The notes under the pieces are model-generated. The model worked only from the letters and a program-made list of their open reading frames with translations. It did no database searches and was not told the origin of the DNA. Of a stretch of 64,000 nucleotides of DNA, positions 10,570-21,264 are shown piece by piece (position 1 is the first letter of the stretch; each line of letters starts with the position of its first letter). Source of the stretch: Omphalotus guepiniiformis (lineage: Eukaryota > Basidiomycota > Agaricomycetes > Agaricales > Omphalotaceae); contig JAQOOI010000022.1 in assembly GCA_028554645.1 (NCBI GenBank), forward strand, positions 1,302,001 to 1,366,000, given 5' to 3'. The position numbers and the translations under genes are program-made.

Positions 10570-12674
10570 CTACCCAATTCGTTCAGCATATACCTTCCAA
10601 ATCAATCCTCCTTTCTCCCCCACTTCTAGAACATTGTTTCCAGTGGTGAGATCAAGAGTCCATTTACCACTCGCTTCCTCCCGCTCCTTCATTACTGCCC
10701 CGTTTAACTTCACTTGTATTTCACCAATTTTCTTAATCTTCTTCTTCGGCATAGATGTTTTAGGTTTTGGCGCAGGCGCTTTCGGGACCTTCGGCGGCCG
10801 ACCACGACCCCTCTTCTTCTTGCGACCAGGCCCAGGTTTTGCGTGAGCATCGATCTCCATCTCGGCTTCCTCTTCCTCTTCTTCCTCGCCACTGCTGTCA
10901 TCGTCTTCATCTTCAAAGACGACGTTCTGAACAGAAACACTTCTTTCATCCCGTTCAAGCCGCATCGCCCAGCTCTTGACACCGTCTCGAGCATCAAGCC
11001 TCAGTGGCCGTCCCCTTGGTTCAGTGATGAGCTGTATTGATTTGAGGTGATGCACAGGGACAGCAGGAGGTGCAGGGGAGTTTGACGTAGATGCAACTTT
11101 CGCAACTTCTAGCCTATGGGTTGAGACAAACGGAGAAGGTGCCGGTGCTGGAGAAATTGCGGGTACAGGGGTGGGCGGAGTATAGGACGGTTGAGGTTTT
11201 TGGATGAAAGAGATATTTGTGTACGGGCGGGGTTGGACGGGAGGCTGCGAAGTAGATACAGTCGTGGTTTGTACTGGCACTGGTTTCGCGGGAAGAGGAG
11301 GTGGAGCAGCGGGGGCTGGAGTGGATGTTGCAACATCAGGAGATGCTGAAGTTGGAGGTACTACTGGAGCGGCTTGCGTAGCCTGTGTTGCTGCCGTATT
11401 GGCAGCGGGCTTGCTTGGAGCGGGAACACGGAGCGAGATAGTGGGCGGGTGAGATTCTTCCACCTTAGCAGAAGCAGTAGACTGTGAAGCAGGCATCTTA
11501 ATCTTGATCTTGTTTTTGGAAGGCTTTGCGTACTGGGGAAGTGCAAATGGAGGAGGAAGATCAGACATAAGGACTCGAAAGTGATCCTGAAACCATTTGA
11601 GCGTTCAAAACGACATCAATTCGCAAAACAACATACACGAAGAGCAAGCGCGTCCTCCCAAATCTGGGTATGCTCTTGATTGAATGACATAGCATTAGAG
11701 AACACAAGCTCAACATCGGCTGCAAATTCTTCGACTGAAGCATATTCCTTCTTCTTGACGTGTTTCTACTCATGAAATTGAGTGGCTTGTAAATACGAGA
11801 ATTAAGCCAGACCACACCTGAATATTATCCAGGCACTGAGGTTTCTGGATCTCGCTATAATAATACGGCCACAATTTGCGCGAAGGAAGTTCCATGAATT
11901 CTGAGGACAACACACGACCCCTAGCCGAACTCCCTGAGTAAGAAAGGAGAAGTTAGTGAACGCAACACCTACGAATCATCGGTCTTGCTGATGAGTTTCT
12001 GTAGCCTTGAGCTTAATAAGCGTTTCATACTAGGGGTCTTGACATGCTCGCCGTTCTCATCAGCGGGTAAGAGTTTGCGAATAGTCTTGTTCGTAAGTTT
12101 TAGAAGAAACGAAGTCAAGGTTGAACTTGGTATCGACAAAGTGACCACGATAAATACGTACTAGTAACTCTTTAGCATCGCTGTATATGTCGCTCTCCGG
12201 CCGATTGTAAAGTTTTGCGTTGTTGAAACATAGTTCAAAATCCTGTCGAACGGCTTCAAGAGTAGGGTAAGCTCCCAAATCAAGCTTCTTTCTGATATCC
12301 TCTAACGCAATAGGGTGTTGAATGAATTGGTAGTAGTCAGGATATTGACGCTTCGAGGGCTGCCGCAAGAAATTAAGAGATAAATGGCGACCACTAAATA
12401 TAAGGGAAGAAGAGCAAGCAAAATTGGTAAGTCATGCGTGAGTGCCGCAAGCGTAAGATACGCACTCAGTGTTGACTGCATCCTTTACTGTCTGCCACAA
12501 CCGGAGTCCTCTCTCTTTTACATCTTCCTCTGCTTCAACATCTTCCGCACCAGCTGCATCTGTCGTGCCCATATCAACATCAGAGGATGTACCTCCTTCC
12601 TCTTTCCTTCGTTTGGACGTTCGTGAGCCTTCGCCGGCACCACTCGCTAATGCCGCGCGCTCGCGTTTCAGCAT
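10570..12674 (-). CDS. RSC4: RSC4-like tandem-bromodomain chromatin remodelling subunit
   Basis: Six exons (minus strand) 12674-12466, 12393-12162, 12085-11973, 11920-11818, 11765-11637 and 11586-10570 give exactly 601 codons. Bromodomain 1 covers about residues 60-140 (PSKRQYPDYYQFIQHPIAL ... FELCFNNAKLYN). Bromodomain 2 follows (GRVLSSEFMELPSRKLW ... VELVFSNAMSFNQEHTQIWE), ending VLMSDLPPPFALP. A long Pro/Ala/Thr linker, an acidic run (EEEEEEEAEME) and an AT-hook-like KKRGRGRPPK come next, then a folded C-terminus ending GGLIWKVYAERIG. Tandem bromodomains plus such a C-terminal domain match fungal Rsc4, which reads acetyl-lysine in the RSC remodeller. The start at 12674 was chosen because the open frame upstream (to 12743) adds an unrelated hydrophobic stretch. 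Confidence 0.82.
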
Positions 12675-12824
12675 CCTAGCTTCAAATGATGTTGCCTTCA
12701 ATATGAAAAGCTCTTCCAGGAATGCAGTGAATGCTAGTAGCAAAGATCACTGAGGGCTCGTTGGCTTTCAATAATAGTCGACTAGGAGTTGTAGCCTAAG
12801 GCGATTCTAATTGGTGGACGGTGT

Positions 12825-12830
12825 CACGTG
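12825..12830. promoter_or_regulatory. CACGTG E-box upstream of RSC4-like gene
   Basis: A perfect CACGTG palindrome lies 151 bp upstream of the RSC4-like start codon at 12674. It is one of seven such boxes found near start codons in this window. In fungi CACGTG is bound by bHLH factors of the Cbf1/Pho4 class. Confidence 0.45.
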
Positions 12831-12913
12831 ATCATTTCAACACGGATAGCGCGTCGCTAACGCGTGAATTTCAATGATTTACTACTACATATGTACTTTG
12901 AAACTACCAATAT

Positions 12914-14098
12914 CTAGCTATTGGATTCGTATTCTTGCTTGAAACTCTGTGATTTGACTTGTTCGATTGCACTCTGACTGGTTTCCCAGATGCTCCAGTC
13001 TCTGCTTCCTCCACTTCCCATACCCATACCTTCCCGGCGAAATGACATATGTCCTTCAACATAGCTTCCTCCGCTGAGATGGACCTCAGAAAGTCCCAAC
13101 GGCATCAATTCGTTAAGGATTCTCTCACAGGTCGCAGCGTTGATTCCTGAACCTGGCATGATTGTAAAACCCGAAGATTCGTATTCCGTGACATCGCCTT
13201 GCAATTGGGCAGTCTGTAGCAGCAACTTTATCGTATCAATCGACTTCGACACTGACGTCCCTTGTCCGCTGCAGAGAGATTAGTGACTCTTTGCGAGATC
13301 TACAGCTAACTGACCTTGTGAGAATTCGTGATATTCCTCCGATCGCGAGGACATCACGGAGAGCTTGATAGTGGTGGTTTTGCAGAGTTCTAAGTTAATG
13401 ATGGCAGACAAGTCGCTCGACTCTCACCCTCTATTGCATCTCGCGTCATATCGAATGCTCGGTGAAAGCAGACTGATTTCCCAGCAATCAGTGACAAGAC
13501 TCCGAGCTGAACTCAAATCGGCTTACCTTCTAATGGCAAACTGGCATGAACTAGCCTACTTCACATCAGCTCATTTGCGCGGCAATATTGTACAAGACTG
13601 CTAGCCTCCTGGTACGCTCAATATCAATTCTGCCATCCGAGGTCAACACTCCTAATACGACTCCGTGGACACCATGTTGCTTGAAGACTCGAATGTCTTC
13701 TAGCATCACGTCGATCTCAGACTCTGTATATAAAAAATCACCTATTCTTGGTCGTACCATTGCCTGAACTTATTTTAAGCGTGGAAAGAGCAATGAAGAG
13801 GAGGCGCACTAGGCCCTCGGAAAGAGAAGCACCAACCATGATCGGAATGCTTTGTGCTGCAACTGCCTTTTGAACAGACCTCAAGAGCCCCAAACTAGGC
13901 GTAATTCCACCCCCGAGTCCCAAGTTTGCACATAATTCCAGTCGATCAGCTCCCCCTGCTACCGCACTAGATAGTAGCAGAATAAGGCAGTAAGTACGCG
14001 AGAGAGAGAAATACTTACTTGAGCGCAGAATCCACTGAATCGACACAAACCTCAATCGTTATTGGGGAACGTACTGTGTGTTCGTTAGGTGGCAGCAT
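12914..14098 (-). CDS. cutC: Copper homeostasis protein CutC family
   Basis: The TIM-barrel CutC family is linked to copper tolerance in bacteria and animals; its biochemical role is unsettled. Translated segments in order: start MLPPNEHTVRSPITIEVCVD at 14098, GGADRLELCANLGLGGGITP, IPIMVRPRIGDFLYTESEID, GVHGVVLGVLTSDGRIDIER, VCFHRAFDMTRDAIE, and FTIMPGSGINAATCERIL followed by EVHLSGGSYVEG. All family landmarks (RPRxGDF, HRAFD, MPGxGI) are present, so the gene looks intact. Short introns interrupt it, for example one beginning after the codon for DSAL. The start was chosen at the first ATG in frame before the conserved IEVCVDS strand. Confidence 0.9.
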
Positions 14099-14224
14099 TG
14101 CGTGGAAATGGTCAGGCGCGTGTCTTGGCAATCAACCTTACTCTCTGATTGGAAACATTGGTGTGTGAATATCAGGGGTCAGAAAATAGATACATATTCA
14201 AGGAGTATAACTGTACTACTGCAA

Positions 14225-15082
14225 TTATCGGATCTCTTCCCAAAATCCTACTTTCTGCCTGACATCTGGGCATACTGCAAGTCGAACTCTTTCACCATCC
14301 TGTACGATACCTCTACCCCTGCTCTCTAACCACTTCCCAAACACTGCCCTTGCCCCTATGGACTCCACACCGGGCGCACTGGGAATACTATACATGGTTC
14401 CATCTCGAATCTTCTTCGCAAGTCTGTCTCTTTGGAACGACCATTTGAGTTTCCGCATCACAGGAAGCAGCGTGCGTGATACAAGCATCGAAGAGGATTC
14501 TACGTCCGGAAAGACATGCAATTGATGGAGTGTCTTCAACAAAACTTTGTCATCTGACACCCGTCCGCGTCGTCGAAGTTGTGTAGATATAACGTGCGCT
14601 GCGTGCCTACGAGCTAACTGTATGCTCGTCTCATATTGGCTTATGGACTGAGTTTGTAGAAACCGGTGAATTACATCGTCATTTCAAAAGAAAAACCCAG
14701 CAACTTACACGGTGTGAATACAAATACACGCCATCTCTCCACCGTCTCTCAATTCCAAGGCCTCTGATCACGCCACGATGAACCAAATCTGCTATGGTAG
14801 GCCTTAAAGCAATCCCATGCGGTCCTTGGCCGAATAAAGAATGCTGAACGCGTGAAGGTGCAATGACCCATATGCGATTCTTGTGTAAAGCGGGGTCAGA
14901 TGCCAAGGACGCCAGAGATCCGGAGACATGAGATAATGAAGTAAGATCAGGGATGTCAAGGAATGACACTGGCCACAATATAGTGAGAGGGGATTAGGAA
15001 TAAAAATTGAAAGCTCACATATATGAAGGATGATTTCAGGGGGCAACACATCAAAGAATGTGCACTGAGTGTCTGTATACAT
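14225..15082 (-). CDS. F-box protein, basidiomycete type
   Basis: Three exons. The N-terminus FFDVLPPEIILHI is an F-box helix, and after the first intron it continues LSFLDIPDLTSLSHVSGSL, completing an F-box of about 45 residues. The rest (RIWVIAPSRVQHSLFGQG, then IADLVHRGVIRGLGIERRWR) contains no LRR or WD repeats. The last exon holds a basic helix (KLKWSFQRDRLAKKIRDG) and ends VGFWEEIR. F-box proteins normally dock substrates to an SCF ubiquitin ligase; no substrate can be inferred. The two introns use GTGAGC and GTGTAA donors. The start is the ATG at 15082. Confidence 0.75.
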
Positions 15083-15536
15083 GATGGTATAAAAGAAGGA
15101 CGTTTCTGTCCTTGAGCAGCGTTAGCCCATGTTCGTTGCCGTCGCTACTCTGATCCTCAATGTTCTAAATTGGGAAATTACTGACCACGTGATGATATCA
15201 TTGACGTCATGCCAACGCCCCATGCTTCACGCGTCGCGCGCACCTCTGCTCAAACGCTCACTAACAGTTCACTAGCACTACTTACTGCGGGTGACAAGGT
15301 GTGCTGGCGAGCTCATAATGAACTTGTTTGAAGGGTGCCCGCCCCTGAACCCCTTGAATCTAAGCTATGAGAATGACTGCACTTCTACTTCGCGTAAGCA
15401 TCATATGGATCATTGGATCGTAAAAGTAACATGAATCCTGTCTACAGGTTGAAACATTTCACCCGCTCGCAACTTAGTACAATACGGATTTTGTTGTAAG
15501 ATAACTTATTAAACATCTCTAATTCTCAACAACTTT
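15083..15536. other. Intergenic region, F-box promoter and ALG9 3' flank
   Basis: No gene is supported in these 454 bp. It contains a CACGTG (15186-15191) and a perfect CRE palindrome TGACGTCA (15202-15209), both about 105-125 bp upstream of the F-box start codon at 15082, and otherwise unique sequence up to the ALG9 stop. Confidence 0.5.
15186..15209. promoter_or_regulatory. CACGTG E-box plus TGACGTCA CRE
   Basis: Two palindromic motifs lie 10 bp apart, upstream of the F-box gene: a bHLH-type E-box and a bZIP-type (CREB/ATF) element. The pairing suggests stress- or nutrient-responsive control, but this is inferred from the motifs alone. Confidence 0.45.
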
Positions 15537-17890
15537 TTATTTGCCCTGCTTATTCACCTCGATCTCCTTGATCAGCTCGACCTTTTCCGCAACAAGTCGC
15601 CTATTCCTCAACAAACAATAATCGCCCCATTCATTCATAGAGCGCCATGTCTCTCCTGGTAGCCACAGAGCCCGGCTGACGAGAGGCGAATGCAGCGCAT
15701 CGAGGAAAGGAAGGCAATTGACACGGTCCCACGTATCTGTCTGGGTTGCGTAGCGAGGTTCATGAACGGACGAGACAGGATGAGAAGGAAAATCGAGGTC
15801 AATGAGGTAGCTGCAGGTGGAGACGGGAACCTGTATGAGGAAACCGAGAAATTATTAGAGACGTCAGCACAATAGGTAGAAATAACTCACATAAAGTGAA
15901 ACTTCTTCCTTATTCAAGTCATTGAGCTTGTCGGGTATGATCCTAGTCTGTGGACGGGGCCACCATGATGACCTTTCTCTTGTATGATTCCCTTCCTTTT
16001 CGGAAAAGTGAGTTGGTACTAACCCCTCAAATTCACTCTTTACGAATTCGACCTTCACGCCGTCAGGGACAAGATAATGACCAGGGAAACGATACCATTC
16101 TTTGCCCACGCACAACGTCAAATTGAAACCCTTGATGGGGCTCAGGTCAATTCGTTGTTCGTTTGCGTATTTTCCTCTGCGATAAGAAGAGGAAGGAGGC
16201 ACAGGTAAAAGACCGGAGGCGTTCAAAAGGTGTGGCAACTCCGTATTTTCAAGATGGAAGGCGATAGACATCGGAGCATGATAATACTCCCAATTTGCGA
16301 AGATGCGCGATGCGGAGAGAAGAGAACTTGCGACAACCACGGACAATGTAAAATGGCTGAACATTGAAGTTCGAGAAGCCTATATCAAAGATTTATTTTT
16401 TCAAGTCAGACGTAACGCGAGGCAGAAGGTTGCGTGACATACCCGGTACGGAGATTTGGTTATAGCAATGAAAGCGGTTTCCATCCATCCTCGAACGAGA
16501 TATACGGTCACTGCTGCATTGAAGCATAACATGCCATAGGCAGGAAACATGAATCGCTCTTCTTTGTGAGCTTGGGCACTCAAGATTCCTGTCCAAAGGT
16601 AGAAAGGGGCTAGACGAAAGGCCAAGACGGTGAACGGTGAACTTTCTTCCGGGGATACTCGCGTAAAACCCAAACGCCTCCGGTCCACCAAATAAGTTAT
16701 AGCCAGTGCCGGTAGAGAGAGGAAAGCAAACGGAACGAGGACATTGAAATTTAGGAGGAGGTTCAAACAGTAAAAGTACCATGGAGAGGTGCCGTAGAGG
16801 TTTGGTCCACGGTCAGAAGACAGGATGTTGTATTCAATGATGTTGAAAGGAACAATAGAGAGCTTTCCATAAGCCAGACTATCAATCGCAACGACCGGAA
16901 TCTTTTGAAACGAAGCTTAGTCTTTTGGTGATAAGGAGCTCAAAAAAAGGATGCTCACGAAAATTAATGCTGCCAGGGCGCCACACCCAAATAGCCGCTT
17001 CCACCGGCCAAGCATCCAGGAAACGTGAGCAGCTGCAGGTACTCTATCTCCGCTATATACAAAGAGCTCCTCGATCACGAAAGGAATAGCCAATGCGAGA
17101 GCAAAAGGCCAGCCAACGATTGCTCCTGTGGCAAAGAGCAGTGTAGCGAAAAGGGTACGCTGGGAATCTCGAGAACTCGATGGAACTATGAAATATGCAA
17201 ACGCCGAAGTTGAGGTGTACATAGCAAATGACGAAGGAAGGAACGCAGCAGACGCGTTCCACATGCCAGCGCTGAATAAAAGCATAAAGAAGAGATAGCG
17301 TCCGACGCGTTGGTTCACTTTCTCGTACACTTTTCGATACAGGAGAGCCTCTGTCCAGGAGCTGAGAATAGCGAGGGAAATCCGGACGGCAAAGAATGCA
17401 ACTCGCTTCTGATCCTCAGCAATGAAGGCAGCGAGTCGAGTTGGAAAGACATGCAGCAGAATATACGCCCAGCTTCTGATGGCAAATTGAGGGGAGACTT
17501 CCCACGTCTGGAATCCGTACCCCCGGTCGAAAAAGTGTAAAGGTTCCCAAAAATTGAAGACTACGCTATAACATTAGTGACTCAGAATTTAGCATACAAT
17601 TGGATCCGCGCACCTTCGTCGCAATCATCTATGTTGGAGTACATTGCACCTGCCACACGCAAGAGTATGGTAATACGCAGTGCCAGGCTGAAGCTTGGAC
17701 TCCATGGGGGACGTGCGGATCTACGTTTACGGTCAAGTTGAAGAGAGAAGAATATCAGCTAGTAGGCAAACCTTCGGACCTGGTCTTGCAAAAGGCCTGA
17801 ATGCCTGTCCTGTTTCGGAGGCACCGGTTTGTTTTTCTCGTCTGGTCTGCGGAAACGCAGAGTCTGAGTGCCAGGCATAGAAAATGACAT
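15537..17890 (-). CDS. ALG9: ALG9 alpha-1,2-mannosyltransferase (GT22)
   Basis: An ER-lumenal enzyme that adds alpha-1,2-mannoses from dolichol-P-mannose to the lipid-linked N-glycan precursor. Start ATG at 17890 (MSFSMPGTQTLRFRR). The first lumenal loop carries the GT22 acidic motif, MYSNIDDCDEVFNFWEPLHF. Many membrane helices follow (VGRYLFFMLLFSAGMWNAS; FAYFIVP; WPFALALAIPFVIEELF; AALIFVSILFLSSLS), then HKEERFMFPAYGMLCFNAAV. The C-terminal lumenal domain has CVGKEWYRFPGHYLVPDGV, FVKSEFEGLVP, LNDLNKEE, NEWGDYCLLRNRRLVAEKVE and ends VNKQGK. At least seven short introns occur. All signature regions are intact. Confidence 0.95.
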
Positions 17891-18212
17891 GGCTCCGGAA
17901 GAGACCGAGAAGGATATTTGGAGTTAAATAAGATTTCGAGGTCAGAGCACGTGCAGATAATACTTATTCAACACCGACTCGCATACTTAGCAAGCGGAAC
18001 CGATGAGGAAGTACTGGCAAGCTAAAATGGCATTGTATGTACGCACGTAAGAGCCGCACTCGATGTTGGGCGATCGAGCTTGCAGCTATAGCAATAACGT
18101 GATTCGCTCTTCCACCAACAAGCTTCCTTCAGAGCGGCGCGGATGTCCTCTCTTTAAACCCTTCTTGTCCTCTCTTTCTTTCTTTCCACTTCATCTCCTC
18201 CTCTCAGCTAGC
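17891..18212. other. Divergent intergenic region, ALG9 / DUF6533 protein
   Basis: This 322-bp shared upstream region has a CACGTG at 17948-17953, 58 bp before the ALG9 start codon. Its right side is a C/T-rich tract (about 18130-18205), a common fungal promoter feature just before the DUF6533 start. No coding sequence is supported. Confidence 0.5.
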
Positions 18213-20204
18213 ATGTCTGATCCTCGAGAAACTGCTTCCTATTTCATCTATGTCACTCAAGTCTATTTCTGCGGTGAGCGTTGTCATCCTTCACTTTCTA
18301 TCGCGTCTCGCTCATTGCATGCTTCACGTTCACAGCGATGTGTACGCTCTTCTCTTGTGCTAGTGTGATTCTCTAAATCTCATATCACTAGACGCGATAG
18401 TCATCTGGGACTGGTTGATCAGTTTTCCTCGAGAATGGCGTTTTGTAATTCGTCCTTCTCGCCCTTGCTTTATCTACTCTGATGCGTGTTTCTGCCAGGT
18501 TTGGAAGACACACTGGACCCCCGTCAAGTTTTCATATCTGTTCTGTCGGTAAGTCATTCTTTCGTATCCGCTTCCTGTTCCATTCTGAGCCGCTGAGCCG
18601 GTTCAGTTACTGGGTTATTGCTGTCGTTCCTTACTTGTTGTACGCATTTGTTGCGGACCACTCCTTACAAACTTGTGAGAAAATCTACAGGGTTCGTCTC
18701 CCCAGCACCTTTCTTACTTCAGATAATAAACCTTCTTGGTCTTCTAGATCCCAGTTGGTCTTGCCACTTGGAATCAAGTGGGGTCCGAATGTTCGTCGAT
18801 TGCTTTCACTTGATAATAAACTGGCTCACAACTGCGCATATATGCAGCTGTTCTTCTCATCCGGACCTATGCATTCTTCAATAGGAACATATATATCCTG
18901 TGGTTTCTCATGGCTTCAATCAGCGGGGTCGTTGCTTATCAGCTTTACGTAGCTAGTAGCCAGATGCTACGTGCGTTCTTTTCTAGTCTATTGTATCAAT
19001 GTTAAACGTTCTTGCTCTAGTGTTGCCGTTTGTTCAACCGCCGTATGTAAGGCTTGATACGCTGAAGTATATGCTGCCTTGTAACACTTAGTAACAGGAT
19101 TCTGGCCCTTGCTTCCCTATGTCTAAACCACACTCAGCACACCTTCTTGGTATGTCTCTAATTTCATCGCTCAGAAGGCCCTTACTTTCAACTCACGCAA
19201 TGACCTAGGATTTTTTGTGAGCATCTTAGTGCCCGGGTACTGTCTCCTCATCAACTAGCTACCATAGATCGCGCCTCTTCTATTTGACACGATGGTTACG
19301 TTCATGACTATCATCAAGGCTATAGCAATCCGCAGGCGTAATGGAGGCCCCAACAGTAGACTCATTCAGACTTTCTTGCGCGAAGGTCTGGTCCCATGTT
19401 TTGCTTACGTTTCTGTCACTAAATGATTATCAGGTGTATTCTATTACATCTTAATCTCCATTGCAAACTTGATCAACGGAATATTTTATCTTCAGTAAGG
19501 GTTTTACCTTGTTACGCTGATATTCGTTACTTATACTGCATAGACCTCGTCAAGTCATCTCAGCAATCAATATTCCCCTGAGCGTGATGATGGCTCCCGT
19601 CCTAGCATGTCGGCTTGTATGTTGCTGTTTTTTAAACTTTCTCGTCTCTGACTTTTTGTTGTGCCGACTACAGATCCTTGACTTGCGGGAACGTGGCTCT
19701 GAGACCGTCTCACACTCAGAAGGCACGGGAATTGCGGCCTTTACAACCAGAACCTTGACTCAAAATCAGCATTCTCCTTTCACGCCTCCCCACGCGAGAT
19801 CAAAATCCTCCTCCAGATATGGCGCATACGGATCTCGCTATGCGCGCGCCATTGATACCAACATTGTCCTTAGTACTCTCGGCAGTATTGCCCCTGACCC
19901 CATGGACATGTCGATGGAGCAAGACCTTGCGGAGGTTGAGGACATCCGTCTTGGGCTCGGGATGGACCTTGGAATACTCAGTACGGCCATTGGTGGAGAT
20001 GACGGCGAACCTATTTCGGCAGCAGACGACAGTGACACTAAGTCTGGGGACAACGACAGCGAAGGCGAAAGTCCTGTCCATACTCCTGCGCCGATGTATC
20101 ACACCTTAGAGATGGGTTTCAAACCTGCCACTGCACCAAGCCTTTCCGAGCGAGGAGTCGGAGGCATCAGAGTTGACGTGGAGAAAGCCACGGCGACAAT
20201 GTAG
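18213..20204 (+). CDS. DUF6533 seven-helix membrane protein
   Basis: Start ATG at 18213 (MSDPRETASYFIYVTQVYFC), with at least nine short introns. The spliced N-terminus reads DAIVIWDWLISFPREWRFVW followed by KTHWTPVKFSYLF, which is the DUF6533 signature (D-x-LLxxxxEExxxxW then W). Further helices include YWVIAVVPYLLYAFVA, NIYILWFLMASISGVVAYQL, HLLGFFIAPLLFDTMVTFM, FYYILISIANLINGIFYL and a last one ending in the cytosolic LDLRERG. The ~170-residue tail is hydrophilic, Ser/Thr- and Asp-rich. Such proteins are abundant in mushroom-forming fungi and have a receptor-like topology, but no ligand or function is known. Confidence 0.8.
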
Positions 20205-21264
20205 CCACTACCACTGCGCTGTGTGCTTCATGAGAACAATTTCGGTCCCCCAGCATGGTCTTGGCTCTTCCTTTTGTTCACTTTTTTCTCTGAGTGTCTT
20301 GGTTCTTTTTTGAAATCGTACTCCTTTTGGTGTCGCAGAAATATCTGGATTGTAAAAACAGCCTACGAATTCGGACACGGGCGCGTTTGCGCACTTCATA
20401 GGCTACGCCCCTTCACGGACTCGCGGGCTGATCAATGTCCTAACTCATGATTATACTTCCTTGACGATGTCCCAGAAACCAAGGATGCGCTTTCATAGGC
20501 TCTGGACACTGTATCCCCCTGGAACGCTAAAGCACCACTCAAATTCCTGCCGCTTCTCATATTGTCAACAACACCTCAATATCATTCTTGAAGATGTATT
20601 TTTAGTTCTAGCTTTCTGAACGCTTATTCTGTCACACATGCCCTTCAATTCTTCCTCATCCTGGCTGTAATTACCCCTTACATCCTCCATTCCACGCCTT
20701 TTCTTGTGATTTCGTCTCACAGTCGGTGCATTGATATTTGAAGATGCTGTCCTATCATTTACGATATGGTTCCACTCCCCCCGATTTAGAAGGCGTCAGC
20801 CATCCACAAGCTCGTTCATCGCTTCCTTTTTGTTACTTGCATATATCGTTATCATCGTTTATCGTGTCTCTTTATTGGATTTTTGTTTTCGCTGTCCTTC
20901 TATTAGTACTTGCACGCTCTCTACATCAATCGCACGCATACTGCCTATATTTGCACGCTAGTCTTTGTCATTAATTCATCCAACATCTTGTCAACCTTGT
21001 CTTATCCTCGTATCAATGTATCGCCTCAATCCGAGGTAATCTTGGAAGTCTGTATGTAGCCTCTACCTAATAGCTAATAAAAGTTTCTTGTGGTGTTTAT
21101 CGTAATTGCCCGGCTTGTCCGGGCCAGTGGCCGACGGAAATTTCAAAATCCCCGGCACATATATAAGACTCGCCTGATCGCGTATGCGTTTCCAGCCCTC
21201 CTTCTAACTTCAAATACTCTCGCTACGGGAGTATCAGTTCATTCGAGTCAAGTTCTGCGCAAGT
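20205..21264. other. Intergenic region with TATA box
   Basis: About 1.06 kb without a supported gene: 3' flank of the DUF6533 gene and upstream region of the next gene. Short open frames around 20730-20970 are hydrophobic because of T-richness and lack splice or family support. A TATATAA box at 21160-21166 lies 99 bp before the next start codon. Confidence 0.5.
21160..21166 (+). promoter_or_regulatory. TATA box
   Basis: TATATAA lies 99 bp upstream of the ATG at 21265, a typical distance for a fungal TATA element. Confidence 0.5.

Noticed and set aside
20731..20974. Two hydrophobic short ORFs
   Set aside because: The hydrophobicity comes from T-rich intergenic sequence; neither has conserved features.
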